Shown one piece after another: positions 1 to 6,148 of a stretch of 11,621 nucleotides of DNA. How positions within the stretch are numbered: position 1 is the stretch's first letter; the number at the start of each line of letters is the position of its first letter. The stretch comes from Bacteroidota bacterium (GTDB lineage: Bacteria; Bacteroidota; Bacteroidia; Chitinophagales; Chitinophagaceae): assembly GCA_023423015.1 (NCBI GenBank), contig JAFAGE010000367.1, forward strand, positions 1 through 11,621. Direction: 5' to 3'. Made by a program: the position numbers and the translations under genes. The notes below the pieces were generated by a model that did not search any database, was not told where the DNA came from, and was given only the letters and a program-made list of their open reading frames with translations.

Positions 1-160
1 GTTCAATGTCGTTTACGGGTACGCGCTGCATCGAGGTAACCGACTCCACCACCGAAGCCTTCAGGTCGCCGCCGGTGGTTTTCATTTCCGTGTCAATGCT
101 TTGCAGCAGGGAACGGATGCCTTTACCCAATGCATCCTTATTTTGTTTCGGATTGGTCAT
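1..160 (-). CDS. parB: ParB chromosome-partitioning protein, N-terminal fragment (cut by window edge)
   Basis: Reading the reverse strand from the ATG at 160 gives 53 codons that stay open to the window edge. The fragment begins MTNPKQNKDALGKGIRSLLQ. The LGKGIRSLL stretch at residues 11-19 is the conserved N-terminal ParB box, which in this family contacts ParA and stimulates its ATPase. The fragment ends in VPVNDIE, which matches the point just before the ParB/Spo0J nuclease-like CTP-binding domain. That domain, the helix-turn-helix and the dimerisation domain lie outside the window. The start lies 21 bases after the parA stop, so the two genes are almost certainly one operon. In the cell ParB loads on parS sites near the origin and works with ParA to segregate the chromosome. 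Identification rests on a short fragment plus its parA neighbour, but both agree. Confidence 0.85.
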   Translation of the reverse strand, partial: MTNPKQNKDALGKGIRSLLQSIDTEMKTTGGDLKASVVESVTSMQRVPVNDIE

Positions 161-181
161 CTTAATTTTTTTGAACGAAGC

Positions 182-982
182 TTATTCAAGGATCCTTTCT
201 TCCTGGCTGATCCTCGTCTTGTTATTTTTCTGCAGTACTTCTTTGGCCAGGTTCAGGTAGTTCATTGAACCTTTGCTTTGTGCATCATATAATATCACCG
301 GCTTGCCTACGCTTGGTGCTTCGCTGATGCGGGTATTACGGTGTATGATGGTGTTAAAAACCATCTCGTCGAAGTGTTTACGCACTTCACTTACCACCTG
401 GTTACAAAGCCGCAGGCGGCCATCGTACATAGTCATCAGAATTCCTTCTATTTCCAATGCGGGGTTCAGGCGGCTCTGCACGATTTTAATGGTGTTAAGC
501 AGCTTGCCCAAACGTTCAAGCGCGAAAAATTCAGTTTGTACGGGAACAATCACCGAGTCGGCAGCAGTCAGCGCGTTGACCGTGATCAGTCCCAGCGAAG
601 GTGAACAATCGATAATGATAAATTCATAATCGTTCTTCACCGGCTCAAGAATGTTCTTCAACACGCTTTCACGGTTGGGATAGTTGATCATTTCGATCTC
701 TGCACCCACCAGGTCGATATGCGAAGGGATCACGTCGAGGTTAGGTATCTCAGATTTGAGAATCACATCGCGCGCAGCCGTTCCGTTTACCATACAGTCG
801 TACAGACTCTGCTGAATATTCTGCAGGTCGAATCCTACGCCCGTAGTACTATTTGCCTGCGGATCAGCATCTAACAATAACGTCCTGAATTCCAGAACAG
901 CAAGGCTTGCTGCCAGGTTAATAGCAGATGTGGTCTTTCCCACGCCCCCTTTCTGGTTCGCCACCCCGATAACTCTTGCCAT
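182..982 (-). CDS. parA: ParA/Soj family chromosome-partitioning ATPase
   Basis: This 266-residue protein is a deviant-Walker P-loop ATPase of the ParA/MinD superfamily. The Walker A motif KGGVGKTT is at residues 11-18 and carries the signature lysine (K11) ahead of the loop. The switch region LLLDADPQANST follows at about 35-46, and the Walker B stretch FIIIDCSPSLG is at about 121-131. The C-terminal HRNTRISEAPSVGKP block (about 214-228) is typical of chromosomal Soj-type ParA. There is no N-terminal helix-turn-helix, so it is the short chromosomal type and not a P1-plasmid type. It binds DNA non-specifically as an ATP dimer and is released by ParB, which moves or positions origins. It is followed after 21 bases by parB. 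The start ATG sits directly before the first beta strand (ARVIGVANQKGG), so no other start is plausible. Confidence 0.96.
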   Translation of the reverse strand: MARVIGVANQKGGVGKTTSAINLAASLAVLEFRTLLLDADPQANSTTGVGFDLQNIQQSLYDCMVNGTAARDVILKSEIPNLDVIPSHIDLVGAEIEMINYPNRESVLKNILEPVKNDYEFIIIDCSPSLGLITVNALTAADSVIVPVQTEFFALERLGKLLNTIKIVQSRLNPALEIEGILMTMYDGRLRLCNQVVSEVRKHFDEMVFNTIIHRNTRISEAPSVGKPVILYDAQSKGSMNYLNLAKEVLQKNNKTRISQEERILE

Positions 983-998
983 AGATATTTATGCTTTG

Positions 999-1005
999 CA
1001 AGATA
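999..1005 (-). promoter_or_regulatory. Possible parA -7 box (TATCTTG), weak
   Basis: On the reverse strand TATCTTG lies 16 bases before the parA ATG. It is one T short of the Bacteroidota TAnnTTTG element, and no TTTG-like -33 box stands at the usual spacing. A second, full match, TAATTTTG, lies at 1038-1045 on the same strand, also without a clear -33 box. The parA promoter is very likely in this 80-base divergent gap, but I cannot say which box is used. Confidence 0.25.
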
Positions 1006-1083
1006 GGTTGATAAGTTCTAAATTGCTGACAGGTTGGCAAAATTAAGATTTCGGTATAATATATGGCGGAGTTGTTTCAACAG

Positions 1084-1593
1084 ATGGCAGAGGACTATAT
1101 TATAATATCTGGAACCAATAGGAAGGATAGCAACACGATCAAGATTGCACAGCTTTACCAAAGGGTACTTGCAGATCGCAATATACCTTCCCGAATACTC
1201 TCGCTTGAGGAACTCGACCTCTCTTCCCGTAATCCGTTATTCGTGGAAATGGAAAAGCAGATGCTTGTGCCTGCAGAAAAAGTGATTTTTATAGCGCCGG
1301 AGTACAATGCCAGCATTCCCGGGGTATTGAAAACGCTGCTCGACCTGTCTGAATACAAAATAGTATGGCTTGGCAAAAAGGCGCTGCTTGTAGGTATTTC
1401 GACAGGAAGATCAGGGAACGTGCGTGGCATGGAACACCTCACCAGCATCCTCAACTATATGAATGTAGTTGTTCACCCCAACAAACTCCCTATCTCGTCT
1501 GTTCATAAGCTTCTTAATGGCAGTGATGCCATAACAGATGCCGATACCCTTTCTGCAATCAACAAACAATTGGACGAGTTTATAAAATTTTAA
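1084..1593 (+). CDS. NAD(P)H-dependent FMN reductase family flavoprotein
   Basis: With the start at 1084 this is a 169-residue flavodoxin-like fold protein of the NADPH-dependent FMN reductase family (ChrR/YieF/ArsH type). The phosphate-binding loop after the first strand, SGTNRKDSNT, is at residues 9-18. The flavin-contacting PEYNASIPGVLKTLLD block follows at 72-87, and the STGRSGNVRGMEHL segment is at about 106-119. Such enzymes hold FMN and reduce quinones, azo compounds, chromate or free flavin; the physiological substrate cannot be read from sequence. An in-frame ATG at 1063 would add seven residues (MAELFQQ). I prefer 1084 because the family normally starts only a few residues before the first beta strand and TATAAT sits at 1055-1060, too close to serve the upstream start. 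The next gene starts five bases after the stop, so the two are probably co-transcribed. Confidence 0.88.
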   Translation: MAEDYIIISGTNRKDSNTIKIAQLYQRVLADRNIPSRILSLEELDLSSRNPLFVEMEKQMLVPAEKVIFIAPEYNASIPGVLKTLLDLSEYKIVWLGKKALLVGISTGRSGNVRGMEHLTSILNYMNVVVHPNKLPISSVHKLLNGSDAITDADTLSAINKQLDEFIKF

Positions 1594-1598
1594 GGAAC

Positions 1599-2846
1599 AT
1601 GCGCAACACGAGCTTTTTGTGGATCATTTTCGGAATCATGCTGCTCCTCGACATCTACATCTTCCAGGCTATTAAATATGTGCTGCCTTCAGGTTCACCC
1701 AAGCTTCGGGTAGCGATCATCGTTATATACTGGCTGCTCGCGGTTTTCCTGCTGGCAATGGTCGTATTTCTTCCTTACCTGCACGATTCAATACCGCGGC
1801 AGGTGCGTACTTATCTCATTGCACTGATGGTTGCGGCATTTTTCTCCAAGGCCATTGCGTCCTTATTCTTTGCATTCGATGACCTGCGGCGGGGGGCCAC
1901 ATGGTTACTGGTAAAATTATTCCGCAGCCCCGTGCACGACGTTAATGATGTTAGTAATGGCGGTATCTCCCGTTCAGCCTTCATAAGCTGGCTTGGTCTT
2001 GCATTCGGCGGAGGATTGTTTACAACTTTTATTTACGGCTTCAGCAATAAATACAAATACAACGTTAAACGTATCGATGTTTCCTTCGAACGGCTGCCAT
2101 CTTCGTTTCGTGGATTAAAAATCGTCCAGATCTCCGATGTGCATTCCGGAAGTTTCAACAACAAAGACGCAGTAAAGCGCGGCATTGATAAGATTAAGCA
2201 GGAAGAACCAGATATTATTCTGTTTACGGGCGACCTGGTGAACGATCAGGCAGTGGAAATGTTAGACTACATCGACCTGTTTTCTGAATTGAAAGCACCT
2301 ATGGGTGTTTACTCAGTATTGGGGAACCACGACTACGGCGAATATTTTCGCTGGCCAAGCGAACAGGATAAAATGAACAACCTGGAACAATTGAAGGAAG
2401 TTCACAAAGCGATGGGCTGGCGTTTGCTGCTGAATGAACACGTTCAATTTGAACGCAACAACGAAAAGATTGCTTTACTCGGTGTAGAAAACTGGAGCGC
2501 AAAAGGAAACTTTCCGAAGTATGGCAAGCTGGCTGATGCACATGCAGGCACAGAAAATATTCCATTCAAGATATTAATGAGTCACGATCCGAGTCATTGG
2601 GATGGTGAAGTAAAACTGAAATACAACGACATTGACCTCATGCTGTCAGGACATACACACGGCATGCAATTCGGTGTAGAAATTCCCGGCTTCAGATGGA
2701 GTCCTGTTCAATACATGTATAAACAATGGGCAGGTTTGTATGCTGATGGTGGGCAAAAATTATATGTAAACCGGGGCTTTGGTTTTATTGGTTATCCGGG
2801 GCGTGTAGGAATTCTTCCTGAAATATCCGTGCTCACTTTAACATAA
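1599..2846 (+). CDS. Membrane-anchored metallophosphoesterase (YkuE/YaeI-like)
   Basis: This 415-residue protein has an N-terminal membrane region and a C-terminal calcineurin-like phosphoesterase domain. Hydrophobic helices lie at about 5-25, 37-59, 71-93 and 127-147. The dinuclear-metal motifs follow in canonical order: DVH at 180-182, GDLVND at 211-216, GNHD at 242-245, SHD at 328-330 and GHTHG at 351-355. All metal ligands expected for an active enzyme are therefore present. Related proteins (B. subtilis YkuE, E. coli YaeI) are envelope-associated phosphodiesterases; the substrate here is unknown. Just before the fourth helix, SRSAFIS (124-130) resembles a Tat signal that has lost its second arginine. 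The basic loop before helix four suggests that the catalytic domain faces the periplasm. The ATG is five bases after the FMN reductase stop, and the intervening GGA is a weak ribosome-binding site. Confidence 0.9.
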   Translation: MRNTSFLWIIFGIMLLLDIYIFQAIKYVLPSGSPKLRVAIIVIYWLLAVFLLAMVVFLPYLHDSIPRQVRTYLIALMVAAFFSKAIASLFFAFDDLRRGATWLLVKLFRSPVHDVNDVSNGGISRSAFISWLGLAFGGGLFTTFIYGFSNKYKYNVKRIDVSFERLPSSFRGLKIVQISDVHSGSFNNKDAVKRGIDKIKQEEPDIILFTGDLVNDQAVEMLDYIDLFSELKAPMGVYSVLGNHDYGEYFRWPSEQDKMNNLEQLKEVHKAMGWRLLLNEHVQFERNNEKIALLGVENWSAKGNFPKYGKLADAHAGTENIPFKILMSHDPSHWDGEVKLKYNDIDLMLSGHTHGMQFGVEIPGFRWSPVQYMYKQWAGLYADGGQKLYVNRGFGFIGYPGRVGILPEISVLTLT

Positions 2847-2874
2847 CTTTTATTAAACGCTAACATGAAGTTTT

Positions 2875-2890
2875 GGTCTCATCTTAGACC
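2875..2890. repeat. Short inverted repeat GGTCT-N6-AGACC
   Basis: In the 112-base gap between the phosphoesterase stop and the barrel-protein start there is a perfect five-base inverted repeat with a six-base loop. It is not followed by a T-run, so it is not a convincing intrinsic terminator, and it is too short to call an operator with confidence. I found no full TAnnTTTG promoter element in the rest of the gap. The barrel protein may be read from the upstream operon or from a promoter I cannot recognise. Confidence 0.3.
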
Positions 2891-2958
2891 TTCAACGATG
2901 AAGTAACATCTGGTTGATGATGCTCGGGTTGAGATTTCAAATCAAAAAACTTCAAACA

Positions 2959-3552
2959 ATGAAACTAAAATCACTTTCGGTTGTGCTGTTTGCACTTCTG
3001 CTTACCACATCCGGTTTTGCGCAAAGTTTTTTCCAGGCAGGTATCAAGGGTGGTGTGAACATGTTCAAAATTGATGGGGCTTCGTTCAAAGAAGAATTTA
3101 ACTATGGCTATAATGCCGGTGCATTTGCAACCATCAATTTCAGCAAGAAGCTCGGCGTTCAACCTGAGGTATTATGGAACCAGTCTCAAACCCGAACTAC
3201 TACAAGGTTCAACGAAATGTATAATGACGGCGTTCGTGAATTGAAAGACGTAAAGCTGAATTATCTCAGTATCCCGGTGTTGTTGAACTATAGTCCTTCG
3301 CGCCTTATTACTTTCCAGGCAGGTCCTCAATTCGGCATACTGATCAACAAGGAAGAAAAACTCCTTAATAATGGTAGAGAAGCTTTCAAATCCGGCGATC
3401 TTTCTATGCTGGGTGGAGTGCAGCTTAATATCGGCAGCGCCAAAATCGGTGGCCGCTATGCAGTAGGATTGATGAACATCAACGATATCGACAACCGCGA
3501 TAAATGGACGAACCAGGGGTTTCAATTGTACCTGGGATTTCGTTTGCTGTGA
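2959..3552 (+). CDS. PorT-family outer-membrane beta-barrel protein
   Basis: Starting at the ATG at 2959 gives 197 residues with a clean Sec signal peptide. MKLK is followed by a hydrophobic core at 5-19 and a TSGFAQ cleavage region, with mature protein from about residue 22 or 23. The body alternates polar and hydrophobic residues in glycine-rich strands. It carries the AGIKGGVN opening, LNYLSIPVLLNY at about 100-111 and FQAGPQFGILI at about 119-129. These are hallmarks of the small Bacteroidota outer-membrane barrel family (PorT/OMP_b-brl_2). The protein probably folds as an eight-stranded barrel in the outer membrane and ends in a typical terminal strand (FQLYLGFRLL). A longer in-frame reading from 2914 adds MMMLGLRFQIKKLQT ahead of the signal peptide, which would spoil it, so I reject that start. 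The specific function is unknown; most relatives are uncharacterised. Confidence 0.85.
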   Translation: MKLKSLSVVLFALLLTTSGFAQSFFQAGIKGGVNMFKIDGASFKEEFNYGYNAGAFATINFSKKLGVQPEVLWNQSQTRTTTRFNEMYNDGVRELKDVKLNYLSIPVLLNYSPSRLITFQAGPQFGILINKEEKLLNNGREAFKSGDLSMLGGVQLNIGSAKIGGRYAVGLMNINDIDNRDKWTNQGFQLYLGFRLL

Positions 3553-3558
3553 TGAACA

Positions 3559-3642
3559 GTGAAAGGTGAAATGTGAAAGGTGAGAAGAATAATCCTCTCA
3601 CCTTTTATCGTTTCGCCCTGCGCTCTCCGTTCTCCGCTCTTC
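3559..3642. repeat. Intergenic segment with seven-base periodicity (degenerate heptad repeat)
   Basis: Immediately after the barrel-protein stop the sequence can be cut into twelve heptads. The first four are GTGAAAG, GTGAAAT, GTGAAAG and GTGAGAA. The last three (3622-3642) are GCTCTCC, GTTCTCC and GCTCTTC. The two blocks have different units but lie in the same seven-base phase (start positions 63 apart). The left block is purine-rich and the right block pyrimidine-rich on this strand. Together with upstream lon sequence this fills the 172-base non-coding gap; no gene is visible in it. Confidence 0.6.
3576..3606 (+). terminator. Hairpin terminator after the barrel-protein gene
   Basis: A perfect ten-base stem, AAAGGTGAGA (3576-3585) pairing with TCTCACCTTT (3596-3605), encloses a ten-base loop. 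It ends in TTTT, 24 bases after the stop codon. The T-run is short, so termination may be partial. The stem re-uses the third and fourth heptads of the surrounding repeat, so terminator and repeat are the same DNA. Confidence 0.6.
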
Positions 3643-3686
3643 TCTTGGCCTGAATCTTGACCTATATAGAATTCGCTGCACAATCG

Positions 3687-3711
3687 TGTGGCAAAATGTT
3701 ATTTTGTCATA
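3687..3711. promoter_or_regulatory. Dyad symmetry directly upstream of lon
   Basis: CAAAAT-GTT-ATTTTG (3692-3706) is a perfect six-base inverted repeat around a three-base centre. Allowing two G-T wobbles, the symmetry extends to 3687-3711. It ends 13 bases before the lon ATG and contains TATTTTG (3700-3706), one base short of a TAnnTTTG -7 box. It could be an operator or an mRNA leader hairpin controlling lon. It does not resemble the CIRCE element of HrcA. Function is inferred from position only. Confidence 0.35.
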
Positions 3712-3724
3712 GTAAACCCATTTA

Positions 3725-6124
3725 ATGAAAGATAGTTTTCTACTCAGGCCGGAAGAAGAAATGGATTTTATCCCCATTATCCCTTTGAATGAACATGAGT
3801 CCGACAACGGACAGGATACGCTGATACCTACTGAATTACCGCTTCTGCCTCTCCGTAACACTGTGCTTTTTCCCGGCGTGGTGCTTCCAATAACCGTAGG
3901 CAGGGATAAAAGCATTAAGGCAGTGAACGATGCCTACAAGGCTGACAAACTGGTGGGTGTGGTTGCACAAAAAGACAGTGAGGTAGAAGATCCCACAATT
4001 ACCGACCTGGAAGATGTTGGAACCGTTGCCCGCATAGTAAAACTGATTAAAATGCCCGATGGCGGAACAACCGTCATTATCCAGGGTAAGAATCGTTTTA
4101 AGGTACAATCAATTATTTCTGACGATCCCTATTTCAAAGCACAGATTGAGAAACTTATTGAACAGGATCCGCCAAAGGATCAGAATTTTGAAGCATATGT
4201 GTCTAATATCAAGGATCTGGCAACACAAATCATACAACTCTCCCCGAACATTCCTTCAGAGGCAGGTATCATTCTGAAAAACATCGAAAATCCTTCGTTT
4301 CTCATACACTTCATTTCCAGCAACCTGAATACCGAGCTGGTGGAAAAGCAAAAATTGCTGGAGCTTAACAACATCCAGGCGCGTGCAGACCTGCTGATGC
4401 AACTGCTGCAACGCGAACTCCAGTTTGCGGAATTGAAAAACAAGGTGACGGTAAAAACGAAAACGGAGCTGGATAAACAGCAACGTGAATATTTTCTGCA
4501 GCAACAACTCAAAAGCATCAAAGATGAATTGGGTGGCGATACCAACGATCGCGAGATAAAAGAAATGCAGAAGAAGGCCGAAACGAAAAAATGGCCGCAG
4601 GCAACCAAAGAAGTTTTCCGCAAAGGAATAGAGAAACTGGAACGTATGCATCCAAGTACTCCGGATTACTCCGTGGTGTACAATCATCTCGACCTGTTGC
4701 TCGAACTTCCGTGGGACGAATACACGGATGACGTTATTGACCTACGTAAAGCAAAGAAAATTCTTGACCACGACCATTATGGTATGGGTAAGATCAAGGA
4801 AAGAATTCTGGAATACCTGGCTGTTTTGAAGCTGAAAGGCGATATGAAAAGTCCGATTTTATGTTTTGTAGGTCCTCCGGGTATCGGCAAAACATCTTTG
4901 GGTCGAAGCATCGCCAATGCCATCGGACGCAAGTACGTTCGTCTTAGCCTGGGTGGCCTGCACGATGAGAGCGAAATCCGCGGCCACCGTAAAACATACA
5001 TCGGCGCTATGCCGGGAAGAATAATTCAATCGCTCAGGAAAATCAAAACATCAAATCCTGTGATGATTCTTGATGAGATAGATAAAGTGGGACATGATAT
5101 GCGCGGCGATCCGTCGTCTGCTCTTCTCGAAGTTTTGGATCCTGAACAAAACAATACATTTTACGATAACTATCTCGAACTCGAGTACGACCTGAGTAAA
5201 GTGTTGTTCATTGCCACTGCCAATGATTTAAACAATATTCAACCTGCTTTGCGCGACAGGCTCGAGATCATACATCTTTCCGGTTATGCTGTTGAAGAGA
5301 AAACCGAGATTGCCAAAAGACACCTGATTCCTAAACAGCTTGACGCACATGGTTTAAAAGACAAAAAAATAAAGATTGGCGACAAAGTGCTGGAAAAGCT
5401 GATCCAGGATTACACCCGCGAAAGCGGTGTGCGCGAACTGGACCGTCATCTTGCATCCATCATGCGTTTTGAGGCGAAGGAATATGCATTAAAAAACAGG
5501 CTACGTTCCAATCTTAGCGTGCAGGACCTTGAAAAGATACTCGGTCGCCCGAAATACAGCAATGAGTTGTACAAAGTGGCAAACATGCCGGGTGTTGCCG
5601 TTGGGCTTGCATGGACGATAGTTGGAGGCGACATACTTTTCGTTGAAACCAGTTTGAGTGAAGGAAAAAGTGACCTGAAGCTCACAGGCAACCTGGGTAA
5701 TGTGATGAAGGAAAGTGCAAGTACTGCATTGACCTATATTCAATCCAATGCAAAAAAGCTCAACATCACTCCTGCACAGTTAAACAACAAAGTGATACAC
5801 GTGCACGTACCCGAAGGAGCTGTGCCGAAAGATGGACCAAGTGCCGGAATAACAATGCTAACATCCATTGCTTCGGCAATAACAGGCAAGCGTGTGAAAT
5901 CATACCTGGCGATGACCGGAGAAATTACACTTCGTGGGCAGGTGTTACCGGTTGGTGGAATAAAGGAAAAGATCCTTGCAGCAAAACGTGCCGGGCTAAG
6001 AGAAATAATTCTCTGTTGGCAGAACGAAAAAGATGTTCAGGAAATCGAAACTGAGTACATCAGGGGCGTGAAGTTCCACTATGTGAAAACGATGCAGCAG
6101 GTACTGGAAATTGCCCTGGGTTAA
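3725..6124 (+). CDS. lon: ATP-dependent Lon protease
   Basis: This 799-residue protein is a full-length LonA. It has an N-terminal substrate-binding LON domain (from about 35 to 230), a coiled central region (about 230-310), an AAA+ ATPase module and a C-terminal serine-lysine protease domain. Walker A GPPGIGKT is at 383-390 and Walker B VMILDEID at about 446-453. The sensor-2 region GVRELDR is at 568-574. The catalytic serine lies in PKDGPSAG (S706), and the catalytic lysine is K749 in GGIKEKILAAK. Their 43-residue spacing equals that of E. coli S679/K722. Lon is a cytosolic hexamer that degrades misfolded and regulatory proteins. The start ATG at 3725 gives the acidic, hydrophobic leader (FLLRPEEEMDFIPIIPL) usual in Bacteroidota Lon; an internal ATG at 3761 is less likely. 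The gene converges on the HU-SPOR gene. Confidence 0.98.
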   Translation: MKDSFLLRPEEEMDFIPIIPLNEHESDNGQDTLIPTELPLLPLRNTVLFPGVVLPITVGRDKSIKAVNDAYKADKLVGVVAQKDSEVEDPTITDLEDVGTVARIVKLIKMPDGGTTVIIQGKNRFKVQSIISDDPYFKAQIEKLIEQDPPKDQNFEAYVSNIKDLATQIIQLSPNIPSEAGIILKNIENPSFLIHFISSNLNTELVEKQKLLELNNIQARADLLMQLLQRELQFAELKNKVTVKTKTELDKQQREYFLQQQLKSIKDELGGDTNDREIKEMQKKAETKKWPQATKEVFRKGIEKLERMHPSTPDYSVVYNHLDLLLELPWDEYTDDVIDLRKAKKILDHDHYGMGKIKERILEYLAVLKLKGDMKSPILCFVGPPGIGKTSLGRSIANAIGRKYVRLSLGGLHDESEIRGHRKTYIGAMPGRIIQSLRKIKTSNPVMILDEIDKVGHDMRGDPSSALLEVLDPEQNNTFYDNYLELEYDLSKVLFIATANDLNNIQPALRDRLEIIHLSGYAVEEKTEIAKRHLIPKQLDAHGLKDKKIKIGDKVLEKLIQDYTRESGVRELDRHLASIMRFEAKEYALKNRLRSNLSVQDLEKILGRPKYSNELYKVANMPGVAVGLAWTIVGGDILFVETSLSEGKSDLKLTGNLGNVMKESASTALTYIQSNAKKLNITPAQLNNKVIHVHVPEGAVPKDGPSAGITMLTSIASAITGKRVKSYLAMTGEITLRGQVLPVGGIKEKILAAKRAGLREIILCWQNEKDVQEIETEYIRGVKFHYVKTMQQVLEIALG

Positions 6125-6148
6125 GAGAAGTTATCTTTTTTCAACCCA
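6117..6148. terminator. Shared hairpin between the convergent lon and HU-SPOR genes
   Basis: TGGGTT (6117-6122) pairs with AACCCA (6143-6148). In the lon-sense RNA the stem continues through AGAGAAG and CTTTTTT with two G-U pairs and one A-C mismatch around a TTAT loop, about 13 pairs in total. The stop codons of both genes (6122-6124 and 6131-6133) lie inside the structure. A six-T run follows at 6153-6158 on the plus strand, not directly abutting the stem. In the opposite RNA the inner stem has two A-C mismatches, so it is weaker. I read it as a terminator mainly for lon that may also act on the opposite gene. Confidence 0.5.

Noticed and set aside
273..629. Long open frame on the plus strand opposite parA
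   Set aside because: It is the antisense shadow of a clearly conserved parA; its translation shows no family features.
1055..1060. TATAAT, a sigma-70-like -10 box before the FMN reductase
   Set aside because: Bacteroidota do not use this consensus, the best -35 candidate (TTGGCA at 1034-1039) has only 15-base spacing, and the AT-rich hit could be chance. I used it only as weak support for the 1084 start.
2914..2958. Upstream in-frame ATG extending the barrel protein by 15 residues
   Set aside because: The extension would place a charged stretch before a standard signal peptide that starts cleanly at 2959.
4180..4687. Two overlapping minus-strand open frames inside lon (about 143 and 147 codons)
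   Set aside because: They are antisense to the conserved lon coiled region; the Cys/Ser- and Phe-rich products are typical shadow translations.
5791..5808. CACGTG core inside lon that recalls the centre of a parS site (parA/parB are in the window)
   Set aside because: Only the central CACGTG matches; the flanks do not form the TGTTTCACGTGAAACA palindrome. It lies in conserved lon coding sequence. I found no parS elsewhere in the window.
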